The position numbers and the translations under genes are program-made. A stretch of DNA of 18,015 bases, taken from Candidatus Aminicenantes bacterium UBA4820. GTDB lineage: Bacteria; Acidobacteriota; UBA4820. The DNA is taken from the NCBI GenBank assembly GCA_002402325.1, contig DHFQ01000135.1, positions 1-18,015 on the forward strand. Reading direction: 5' to 3'. This document shows, in pieces, positions 6,459-12,911 of this stretch (position 1 is its first letter; each line of letters starts with the position of its first letter). Under the pieces are notes generated by a model that was given only the letters and a program-made list of their open reading frames with translations, did not search any database and was not told the DNA's origin.

Positions 6459-8910
6459 AATTGATGATTATCCATTTTTAATGCGAGTTTTGAAACCTTC
6501 AAGATACATAGGCGGGGAGATAAATGAGGTAATTAAAAGAGAAAATGACCTTTTTAATGTTGCGATTTGCTTTCCAGAAGTTTATGAGATAGCTATGAGC
6601 AATCTTGGAATTTCAATACTCTACTCAATTTTGAACGATAGAGAAGGAATCTGGGCTCAAAGATGTTTTATGCCGCATTCCGATTTCGAAAATGAGTTGA
6701 TAAAAAACAAAATTTTTCTTTATGCCCTTGAATCGGGAAAACCTTTAAAGAATTTTGACCTTATTGGTTTTTCTTTGCAACACGAACTTAACTATACAAA
6801 TGTATTATCAATGATGAAACTTGGCGGAATACCAATTAAATCAAGAGAGAGAAGCGATGAATCTCCCGTCATCATTGCAGGGGGACCAAACAGCGTTAAT
6901 CCTGAACCTCTTTCAGATTTTATTGATGCCTTTTTCATAGGAGAGGGGGAAGAGGGCTTTGTGGAAATATGCGATGCTTTAAAGAATCTAAAAGGCAGAA
7001 AAAGAATTAAAAAATTGGAGACAATTTCAAAAATTGAGGGAGTCTATGTTCCTTCATTTTTTGAAACTGAATTTGTTGATGGAAGATTGGTTGTAAAAAA
7101 TTCAAAAAAGAAAATAAAAAAGAGAATTATAAAAAATCTTGAGAAATTTCCTCTCCCTGTAAATGTGATCATTCCAAACCATAGGATAATCCATGATAGA
7201 TATCCTTTCGAACTTTCAAGAGGTTGTGTTTTTGGGTGCAGATTTTGTCAGGCGGGATATACTTACAGGCCTTTAAGGCACAGGCAGGTTGACACAACAT
7301 TAAAGGCAATTGAGGAAATTGTGCAGAAAACAGGTTTTAGCGAGGTCAGTCTTTTAAGTCTTAACACCGGTGAGTATCCAAAAATAAACGAACTGCTTGA
7401 TAGTTTAAAGGATTTTTCCTTTCAAAATGACATTGATATTTCCCTTCCAAGTTTAAGGGTCTCCTCAATAAAGGATGAAATTCTTAAGTCTTTTGATAAA
7501 AAAAAGAAGATGGCTTTCACAATCGCTCCCGAAGCAGGTAGTGAAAGATTAAGGAAGGTCATAAATAAAAGGATTGGAAATGATGAAATCTTTAATGCTG
7601 CGAGAACTATTTTCTCAAGCGGTTTTTCAAACATTAAGTTGTATTTTATTTTAGGACTTCCCACTGAAACTTTTGAAGATGTAAAAGAGATTGCAACTCT
7701 CGCAAAAGAAATTTATTCAATTGGAGAGAAAATGAGGGTAAAAAGGCTTAACATAACCGTCTCTACATCTTCTTTTGTTCCAAAACCCTTTACTCCATTT
7801 CAATGGGAAAGGATGGAGGATACAAAGAGCCTTTTTTCCAAACAGGATTATTTAAAAAAACATTTAGGCGGAAGGATAAAATACCGGTGGCACGATGTTG
7901 AAACATCAATTGTTGAAAGTATTTTATCAAGGGGAGATAGAAGTATTGGGAAAATTATTGAAAATGCTTTTACCTTAGGTGCAAAGAACGATTCATGGGC
8001 TGAATTTTTTGATTTTGAAAAATACATTGAGGCGTTCAAGATTGAAAATTTAGACCTTTTTGATTATCTAAATAAAGCGTTTAATGTTGGAGGAAAGCTT
8101 CCATGGGATTTCATTGATATTGGCGTAAGCGAAAAATTTTTAATAGATGAAAGGGAAAGGGCTTTTATAGGAGAGTCGACTGAAACCTGCGGTAAAAATT
8201 TATGCTTTAGTTGTGGTAGTTTTAGACCACTTTGCATAGAGACAGAAGAGGTAAAGGATTCAGAATATAAACTCCCAATCTTACAGGTGGAAGGAGAAGA
8301 AAAGTGGTTTAGAGGAAAATTTCAGAAGTTATCTCCATCCCATCTGATTTCACATCTTGATCTTATCAAAGTTTTTGAGAGAAGTTTTAGAAGGAGTGGA
8401 ATAAAGATTGCGTATTCAAAGGGATTTCACCCCTTCCCTGAGCTGGAAATAGCATCGCCACTTCCACTTGGAATAGAGGGAGAAAATGAACTTATTGATT
8501 TTCTTGCAAGAATTCCCTTTAATTTTGACATTTCCATAATAAATGAGTCTCTTCCGAAGGGAATAAAATTTAAAGAAATCAGGGAAAAAGTCGCAGACGA
8601 AAACGCTCTAAACGAATTTATCATTTCGGATTATTTGATAGATTTTTCTAAACTTTTCACCAAAAGCGAAGACATTTTAGAGAAATTAAGGCTCTTTAGT
8701 GAAAGTGATGATTTCTCAATTGAGGTAAAATCAAAAGGTAGAAGAAAAACAATTGATTTAAAAAAGAGAGTTCTAAATGTCAATGTGGAAGGAGACAAAA
8801 TTTTTATTAAAATAATTCAAGGCGGGATTTTCAAAGTCCTTGAAGTATTTATAAATAAAGAAGAGATCCCATTTATACAAATAAAAAGAAGCGAACTCCT
8901 TTTAAAATAA
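6451..8910 (+). CDS. radical SAM protein fused to C-terminal DUF2344 domain
   Basis: This 819-residue protein joins two parts often found as one or two genes (families TIGR03960 and TIGR03936/DUF2344). The N-terminal 200 or so residues look like a cobalamin-binding-type Rossmann region (AMSNLGISILYSILN, IIAGGPNSVNPEPLSD, FFIGEGEEGF). The radical SAM core has SRGCVFGCRFCQAGY with C259-x3-C263-x2-C266, then APEAGSERLRKVINK and YFILGLPTE. A second Cys cluster, C580-x4-C585-x2-C588-x6-C595, may hold another Fe-S centre or zinc. The DUF2344 part begins near residue 620 (SHLISHLDLIKVFERSFRRSG, YSKGFHPFPELEIASPLPLG). The biochemical role is unknown; in many bacteria the gene precedes RNase E/G and rplU, which is not the case here. 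The ATG at 6451 was chosen over a GTG at 6436 because it overlaps the hemW stop by 8 nt and has GAGAGGGA upstream. Confidence 0.88.
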   Translation: MIKIDDYPFLMRVLKPSRYIGGEINEVIKRENDLFNVAICFPEVYEIAMSNLGISILYSILNDREGIWAQRCFMPHSDFENELIKNKIFLYALESGKPLKNFDLIGFSLQHELNYTNVLSMMKLGGIPIKSRERSDESPVIIAGGPNSVNPEPLSDFIDAFFIGEGEEGFVEICDALKNLKGRKRIKKLETISKIEGVYVPSFFETEFVDGRLVVKNSKKKIKKRIIKNLEKFPLPVNVIIPNHRIIHDRYPFELSRGCVFGCRFCQAGYTYRPLRHRQVDTTLKAIEEIVQKTGFSEVSLLSLNTGEYPKINELLDSLKDFSFQNDIDISLPSLRVSSIKDEILKSFDKKKKMAFTIAPEAGSERLRKVINKRIGNDEIFNAARTIFSSGFSNIKLYFILGLPTETFEDVKEIATLAKEIYSIGEKMRVKRLNITVSTSSFVPKPFTPFQWERMEDTKSLFSKQDYLKKHLGGRIKYRWHDVETSIVESILSRGDRSIGKIIENAFTLGAKNDSWAEFFDFEKYIEAFKIENLDLFDYLNKAFNVGGKLPWDFIDIGVSEKFLIDERERAFIGESTETCGKNLCFSCGSFRPLCIETEEVKDSEYKLPILQVEGEEKWFRGKFQKLSPSHLISHLDLIKVFERSFRRSGIKIAYSKGFHPFPELEIASPLPLGIEGENELIDFLARIPFNFDISIINESLPKGIKFKEIREKVADENALNEFIISDYLIDFSKLFTKSEDILEKLRLFSESDDFSIEVKSKGRRKTIDLKKRVLNVNVEGDKIFIKIIQGGIFKVLEVFINKEEIPFIQIKRSELLLK

Positions 8911-8911
8911 A

Positions 8912-8939
8912 AAAAGATGCGGGTTGCCCCGCATCTTTT
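8912..8939. terminator. bidirectional hairpin terminator between convergent genes
   Basis: A perfect 12-bp inverted repeat AAAAGATGCGGG / CCCGCATCTTTT with a 4-nt loop (8924-8927) begins right after the radical SAM gene stop. The arms supply TTTT on both strands; on the minus strand the T run continues (CTTTTTTATTTT), so it should end hsp20 transcripts as well, 27 nt after that gene's stop. Confidence 0.92.
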
Positions 8940-8966
8940 GTCAATGAGGGAGGATAAAGAACAATC

Positions 8967-9404
8967 CTATTTAATGGCGATCTTTTTTGGTTTTGCCTCT
9001 TCTGCATAGGGAAGGGTGAGGGTGAGAACTCCATCTTTTAGCGATGCCCCAATTTCCTCGTTTTTAACGGAAACTGGAAGCATGAACGACCTCTGGAATG
9101 TACCATAGGATCTTTCAATTCTATGATAATTTTCCTTCTTATCTTCTTTTTCAAACTTTTTCTCACCCTTTACCGTCAGGACATTGTTTTCTACACTGAT
9201 GTCGACATCCTCTTTTTTGATGCCTGGTAACTCCATCTCAAGGATAAGTTTGTCTCCTTCTTCCTTTAAATCTGCAGGAGGCAACCAGGAACCAAAGTCA
9301 AGATCGCTCTTTTCACCCCTTTCAAAAACATCACCAAACATTCTTTCAAGTTGATTGTGAAGTGTCATCATTTCATTTAAAGGACTCCATTTTCTAATCG
9401 CCAT
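8967..9404 (-). CDS. Hsp20/alpha-crystallin small heat-shock protein
   Basis: This 145-residue ATP-independent holdase has a short N-terminal arm, an alpha-crystallin domain from about residue 42 to 132 (WLPPADLKEEGDKLILEMEL, LPGIKKEDVDISVENNVLTV, YGTFQRSFMLP, and the conserved A-x3-D-GVL-x-L-x-LP at 120-132) and a C-terminal I-A-I motif (142-144) for oligomerisation. An ATG five codons upstream (9419) is in frame, but it overlaps the near-perfect Shine-Dalgarno GGAGGTGAT (9409-9417) that serves the ATG at 9402-9404, so the latter is the start. It is a single-gene unit with its own promoter (9455-9483) and an inverted repeat at the transcription start, and it ends at the shared hairpin 8912-8939. 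Confidence 0.95.
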   Translation of the reverse strand: MAIRKWSPLNEMMTLHNQLERMFGDVFERGEKSDLDFGSWLPPADLKEEGDKLILEMELPGIKKEDVDISVENNVLTVKGEKKFEKEDKKENYHRIERSYGTFQRSFMLPVSVKNEEIGASLKDGVLTLTLPYAEEAKPKKIAIK

Positions 9405-9432
9405 AACAATCACCTCCATAAAATTTAATTTC

Positions 9433-9447
9433 GTCTCTTAACGAGAC
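9433..9447. repeat. inverted repeat at the hsp20 transcription start
   Basis: GTCTC-ttaac-GAGAC is a 5-bp-arm inverted repeat exactly where the hsp20 transcript is expected to begin (near 9448). It may be a repressor operator or form a hairpin at the 5' end of the mRNA. It does not match the CIRCE element of HrcA. Short repeats like this also occur by chance, so function is inferred from position only. Confidence 0.45.
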
Positions 9448-9454
9448 CATTAAT

Positions 9455-9483
9455 AATATAGCACTTTATTATACTTTTGTCAA
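9455..9483 (-). promoter_or_regulatory. sigma-70-type promoter of hsp20
   Basis: The minus strand has TTGACA (9478-9483), a 17-bp spacer and TATATT (9455-9460), one mismatch from consensus. The predicted start is near 9448, with a leader of about 44 nt. There is no sigma-32-like -10 (CCCCAT), so heat control, if any, would act through a repressor or through the RNA. A perfect 10-bp palindrome TAGTATACTA lies just upstream at 9491-9500. Confidence 0.85.
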
Positions 9484-9490
9484 GCGTCTT

Positions 9491-9500
9491 TAGTATACTA
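9491..9500. repeat. 10-bp palindrome upstream of hsp20 -35
   Basis: TAGTATACTA is a perfect palindrome 8 bp upstream of the -35 hexamer. It could be a regulator site, but AT-rich palindromes of this length are expected now and then by chance. Confidence 0.3.
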
Positions 9501-9552
9501 TGCTCATAATATTGATAACACTAACATATTAAAAGAGATATGGGATTATTGG

Positions 9553-9577
9553 GGGGGGTGTAATAAAAACACCCCCC
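9553..9577 (-). terminator. hairpin after the exported-protein gene (atypical terminator)
   Basis: GGGGGGTGT and ACACCCCCC form a 9-bp GC-rich stem with a 7-nt A-rich loop (9562-9568), 6 nt downstream of the stop codon at 9584. On the minus strand no T run follows the stem (CCAATAATCCC), so it may stop or protect the transcript without being a textbook rho-independent terminator. Confidence 0.6.
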
Positions 9578-9583
9578 ACTAAA

Positions 9584-10183
9584 TTACTTTTTTAGCCATT
9601 CGATTATAAAAGGAACCTCAACCTTAATTTTAGAGATTTGATCCTCAAAAATTAAAGTGTATGTGCCATTTTTATCTTTAGCCACATTTGGAAAATAAAG
9701 AAGCGTCTTAAAGTAAGACCGATTGGGCAACTCAACCTTGTCATATAAAACAGACTTGTTAGATGGGTTGGGGAAGAAACAGACTTTCGGAATCATTTTT
9801 GATGAAAGGAATGATATTGAAGCATAATCCTCGATTTTTCTTAAATAGGTATAATCATTTCCTATTTTGTCACTGCCATAACCCTTTGTAACTTCATCAT
9901 AAGAGGGGAGAGGCAATTTATCACCATCAGGTGTTACAAGGGTGAAACTTCCCCTCTCCGCTTTTATTGTCTCCTTTGTTGAATTATTGAGATAAATAAA
10001 GAGTGGAACAAAGGGTTCAGCCTCTCTAAGCCTTGCAGTTTCAGTGTCAACAATCATTACAACATCGTTGGTTTCTCCCTTGAAACCATATTTTGACATT
10101 TTTTTAATTTCATTAGAAGATACGACAAAAGCAAAGATGAGAAAAGCCATAAAAAGAAAAATTGTTCCTTTTTTAGCGACCAT
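9584..10183 (-). CDS. exported protein of unknown function
   Basis: I do not recognise this 199-residue protein. Residues 1-25 form a signal peptide: K4/K5, then a hydrophobic core GTIFLFMAFLIFAFVV and a possible cleavage site near VSS/NE. There is no lipobox cysteine, so it is not an obvious lipoprotein. The mature part is rich in beta-prone, alternating hydrophobic stretches (FVPLFIYLNNSTKETIKAER, GSFTLVTPDGDKLPLPSYDEV, PNRSYFKTLLYFPN, GTYTLIFEDQISKIKVEVPF), suggesting one or two beta-sandwich domains, with a single cysteine. The ATG at 10181-10183 has the perfect Shine-Dalgarno AAAGGAGGTG. It has its own promoter (10221-10249) and a hairpin after the stop, so it is a single-gene unit with signals for strong expression. 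A periplasmic or surface role is inferred from the signal peptide. Confidence 0.75.
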   Translation of the reverse strand: MVAKKGTIFLFMAFLIFAFVVSSNEIKKMSKYGFKGETNDVVMIVDTETARLREAEPFVPLFIYLNNSTKETIKAERGSFTLVTPDGDKLPLPSYDEVTKGYGSDKIGNDYTYLRKIEDYASISFLSSKMIPKVCFFPNPSNKSVLYDKVELPNRSYFKTLLYFPNVAKDKNGTYTLIFEDQISKIKVEVPFIIEWLKK

Positions 10184-10220
10184 TTTCTTTCACCTCCTTT
10201 CCTTAAAGGCGTCAAGTCAT

Positions 10221-10249
10221 AATATACATTTTTAGAGAGAAATTTTCAA
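10221..10249 (-). promoter_or_regulatory. sigma-70-type promoter of the exported-protein gene
   Basis: The minus strand has TTGAAA (10244-10249), a 17-bp spacer and TATATT (10221-10226). The predicted start is near 10214 and the leader about 30 nt. Confidence 0.75.
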
Positions 10250-10480
10250 GTCAATGAAGATGATTCTTCATTCAGTTTTCTTAAAATGAAAGGTGGTAGT
10301 TCTCTTAAAGATCAATTTTAATTCACTTCCATAAAAATCAACAGAAGATTTCTATTCCTATTTATATTTAAGTAATAATAAAATATTTTTTCTTTCTAAA
10401 AGACCCGTAAAAAATAAACTTTAACAGGATTATGAAACCCTTTCCTTTCTCAATTTAAAACCTTAATTAAAAATGTAAAG

Positions 10481-10509
10481 TTGCAAATCGTATTGATTTA
10501 AAATATAAT
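10481..10509 (+). promoter_or_regulatory. sigma-70-type promoter of the merR-like gene
   Basis: TTGCAA (10481-10486), a 17-bp spacer and a perfect TATAAT (10504-10509). The predicted start is near 10516, giving a leader of about 28 nt. The spacer is 17 bp rather than the 19-20 bp typical of MerR-activated promoters, so this is an ordinary promoter for the gene, not a MerR-type target. Confidence 0.82.
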
Positions 10510-10543
10510 TTTATCTTAAACTAAAGGAAGATTGGAGGTAATA

Positions 10544-10951
10544 ATGGATAAAAAATCGGATTTAACCTTCTCAATTGGAGAGGTAAGTAAGACGCTTCAA
10601 CTTCCCATAAGTACCATTAGATTTTATCAAAACGAGTTTGCAACTTACCTCAACATTCCTAAAACTTCTGGCGGACATAGGAGGTTTAGAGCAGAGGATG
10701 TTGAAAAACTAAAGTATATCCACTCTCTAATTCATGAGCAGAAAAGAGCACTAAAAGAGGTGAAGTCACTTTTGATTTCAGAGAGCGACCCTGTCCTTTT
10801 AAGAAGAGATATTGACCTTCTCTTAGAGGTTTTTGAGAAGTTAACAGATGAAAACATCAAGATTAGAGCAAGCATAAATGAATTGAATAAAAGGGTTTTA
10901 CTACTCGAGGAGAAAAAAGAGAAGGAGAAGAAGAAGTTTAAGATTTTTTAG
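10544..10951 (+). CDS. MerR family transcriptional regulator
   Basis: This 135-residue protein has an N-terminal MerR winged helix-turn-helix (about 8-78): FSIGEVSKTLQLPISTIRFYQ, then TSGGHRRFRAEDVEKLKYI with the usual HRRF wing. The rest (about 85-130) is a charged helix, EVFEKLTDENIKIRASINEL and onward, with heptad-like spacing for the dimer coiled coil, ending in a Lys/Glu-rich tail. There is no cysteine anywhere and no further effector domain, so metal or thiol sensing is unlikely. It resembles the compact MerR-like proteins with RFYQNEF/RYWESEF-type recognition helices whose targets are mostly unknown. The ATG at 10544 follows GGAGG with a short 5-nt spacing; an in-frame TTG at 10532 overlaps that site and is rejected. 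Its last 14 nt overlap the 3' end of mglA on the other strand. Confidence 0.88.
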   Translation: MDKKSDLTFSIGEVSKTLQLPISTIRFYQNEFATYLNIPKTSGGHRRFRAEDVEKLKYIHSLIHEQKRALKEVKSLLISESDPVLLRRDIDLLLEVFEKLTDENIKIRASINELNKRVLLLEEKKEKEKKKFKIF

Positions 10952-12026
10952 GAGTAAGTTTTAACTTTATCTCTAACTCACCGTTTCTTTCAGTTAACTC
11001 TTTTTTGGGCACTTTGATTTGTTCTCGAAATTTTCTTTTCCCTGAGTCAATTTCGAGCAACAAATTTAAAGACTCAACATTTTTAAAGGCATCCTGAGGA
11101 AAAACGACTGTAACAACATCCTGCGATTTAGAAGGCGGTGGCGTAGAGGAAAACTTTTTCAAATCCTCAAGGGCAGGCGAAATGAGGTCTTTCATTTTTG
11201 GCTTTGGGGGAGTGGCGAGTGGACCTAATAGTCTTTCTCTTATGCTATCAAGTTCCTTAGAAATGTTTGTTACGGAGGATGTCACCGTTCTAACTTTGGG
11301 TGTGGTTTTTGCAAGAACCTCTTCACTCACCTGACTTTTTTCCGTCGCAAATTCCACTTTTGGCATTTCTTCTTCTGCCTTCTTTTGAATAACCGTCGCC
11401 TTTATTTCTACAGCCTTTGTGGCTTTTTCCTGTGGTTTGAGAAGTTTTTCTGTCAATGACTGGAGGGTCAATCTGCTAATCTCTTTTAAAGTATCAAAAA
11501 CACCAACACCTTTGACAGCAACCGCCTCAAAGTAGGGATAATTAAATGGATTCAATAATTTTTGAAGTTCATCGACAGAAAGTATATTTGGTAGATCCCT
11601 TTTATTGTATTGGAAAACGAGGGGAAGCGTCCTTATATCAAGATCAAGTCCTCTCAAGTTGTTTATCAAATCCTTAAAACTCTCGACGTTTGCCTCTTTT
11701 GCAGCTTGCTGACTATCGGCAACAAAGACAATTCCATCAACTCCTTTTAGAACCATTTTCCTTGTTTCACCATAAAAAACCTGTCCAGGAACCGTGTAGA
11801 GCTGGAATCTTGTTTTAAATCCAGCAATAACCCCCACTTCAAGCGGAAGAAGATCAAAAAAGAGTGTTCTATCTGTCTCTGTTTCAAGAGAAACCATTTC
11901 ACCTCTTGATGAATTGGAGGTTTTGTTGTAAATGTATTGCAAATTAGTCGTTTTTCCACAAAGCCCCGGTCCATAATATACTATTTTTGCAGCCATCTGC
12001 ATCGTTGCGTAATTAAAAAATGCCAT
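10938..12026 (-). CDS. mglA: MglA-type Ras-like GTPase with long C-terminal extension
   Basis: Residues 1-195 are a full MglA domain, the small GTPase that sets cell polarity and drives gliding or twitching motility in Myxococcus and polar localisation elsewhere. Visible motifs: P-loop GPGLCGKTT (19-27), switch I TETDRTLFFDLLP (49-61), the MglA-specific G3 TVPGQ (78-82, Thr in place of Asp), VFVADSQ (100-106), NKRD (141-144) and AVKGVGVFDTLKE (170-182). Usual MglA is about 195 residues; this one is 362. The extra 165 residues comprise a Lys/Glu/Thr/Pro-rich, probably disordered linker (about 196-300, with RTVTSSVTNISKELDSIRER) and a terminal beta-rich segment from about 303 (VVTVVFPQDAF, LNLLLEIDSGKRKF, LEIKLKLTPKKS). 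No MglB partner is nearby. The ATG at 12024-12026 has GGAGGT in front. It is the last gene of the ileS operon, 27 nt after the DUF2520 gene. Confidence 0.92.
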   Translation of the reverse strand: MAFFNYATMQMAAKIVYYGPGLCGKTTNLQYIYNKTSNSSRGEMVSLETETDRTLFFDLLPLEVGVIAGFKTRFQLYTVPGQVFYGETRKMVLKGVDGIVFVADSQQAAKEANVESFKDLINNLRGLDLDIRTLPLVFQYNKRDLPNILSVDELQKLLNPFNYPYFEAVAVKGVGVFDTLKEISRLTLQSLTEKLLKPQEKATKAVEIKATVIQKKAEEEMPKVEFATEKSQVSEEVLAKTTPKVRTVTSSVTNISKELDSIRERLLGPLATPPKPKMKDLISPALEDLKKFSSTPPPSKSQDVVTVVFPQDAFKNVESLNLLLEIDSGKRKFREQIKVPKKELTERNGELEIKLKLTPKKS

Positions 12027-12053
12027 TCAAACCTCCAATCTAATATTTTGCCC

Positions 12054-12911
12054 CTACTTTAAAAGTTTTTCAAGTTCATCATAAATTTTTTTTCTGTCGG
12101 GGTGTTTCTCTCCTGCTATCTCAAGCGCTCTCAAGCACAAAATTCTATAAATCTCTTTTGATTTTGGAAGTTTTGAAAGAGTTCTTAAGTGTGCTTCCAC
12201 CATTTTTAAATTCCCTCTTTCAACAGGTCCAGTCAAGACTTGCACGGGACCTTCAGAGTAAAAGTTTTTGACAGTTATCTCAACAAGAGACTGAAATGCT
12301 TTTCCCGTTTCAGACCTCGGAACACCGGCAACTTCAAGTAAATACATACTTTCTGCAAGAAGGGCAACAAGGTTGTTTGAGGCATTCACCGCTGCGATGT
12401 GATAAATAGTTTTACCCTTTACGGGAATTATAAAGAACTTGCCTGATATTGAAAGTGCCATTTCCTTTAAAACTGCGACTGCCTGTTCTCTTCCCTCAAT
12501 TGCAAATGTAGCATTTCTCAAGTTTCTTGCACCGGTTAAAGGATCTGGTAAAATCATAAGAGGATGAAGCGAACCAACCTTTGCTCCGCTCAATCTGCAC
12601 CTGTTTAAAGATCTTGAAGGAAGAGCACCGCTTAAATGAAACACAACCCTTCCAGAAACATACTCGCCTTTTCCTATCAAAAGGTCAACATCGGGAATGG
12701 CATCCTCAGAAACGCCTATCATTATTGGAATATTTTCTTTAACCTCTTCGGGGATTTTTATCATTGGACAGGCAAGCCATTGAGAGCCCATCTCTTTAGA
12801 GTTCAAAGACCGCGAATCGCACCCAACGACCTCATATCCCTGGCTCTTGAGGGCAAGAGCAACTGAAAGCCCCGCCTTTCCACAGCCATAAAGGGCAAAT
12901 TTTTTATCCAT
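12054..12911 (-). CDS. Rossmann-fold / DUF2520 domain oxidoreductase-like protein
   Basis: This 285-residue protein starts with a dinucleotide-binding motif, YGCGKAGLSVALAL (8-21, GxGxxG), followed by GCDS at the end of the second strand, then VVFHLSGALPSRSL and GSLHPLMILPDP. The C-terminal half, helical with IYHIAAVNASNNLVALLAESM, matches the DUF2520 domain, related in fold to pyrroline-5-carboxylate and ketopantoate reductases. Family members are predicted NAD(P)-dependent and have no firmly assigned substrate; in other genomes they often sit near pantothenate genes, which is not so here. The ATG at 12909-12911 overlaps the stop of the pseudouridine synthase gene by 8 nt (ATGGATAA). It belongs to the ileS operon, just before mglA. 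Confidence 0.85.
   Translation of the reverse strand: MDKKFALYGCGKAGLSVALALKSQGYEVVGCDSRSLNSKEMGSQWLACPMIKIPEEVKENIPIMIGVSEDAIPDVDLLIGKGEYVSGRVVFHLSGALPSRSLNRCRLSGAKVGSLHPLMILPDPLTGARNLRNATFAIEGREQAVAVLKEMALSISGKFFIIPVKGKTIYHIAAVNASNNLVALLAESMYLLEVAGVPRSETGKAFQSLVEITVKNFYSEGPVQVLTGPVERGNLKMVEAHLRTLSKLPKSKEIYRILCLRALEIAGEKHPDRKKIYDELEKLLK

Larger units (their letters stand above)
10184..10543. other. 360-bp divergent intergenic region
   Basis: This AT-rich spacer lies between two divergent genes. It holds the promoter of the exported-protein gene at its left end and the merR promoter at its right end. In the 230 bp between them I see no open frame of note, no tRNA-like fold, no strong hairpin and no clear direct repeats. 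Runs such as TAATAATAAAATATTTTTTC (10374-10393) could be a bent or UP-like region. A MerR operator between -35 and -10 of its own promoter was looked for; no convincing dyad was seen. Confidence 0.6.

Noticed and set aside
9455..9475. CIRCE (HrcA) element at hsp20, suggested by TAGCACTTT
   Set aside because: Only a partial half-site is present, within the promoter spacer; the matching GAGTGCTAA arm nine bases away is missing.
10481..10509. MerR-type self-regulated promoter with elongated spacer
   Set aside because: The spacer is 17 bp and no dyad lies between -35 and -10, unlike MerR-activated promoters with 19-20 bp.
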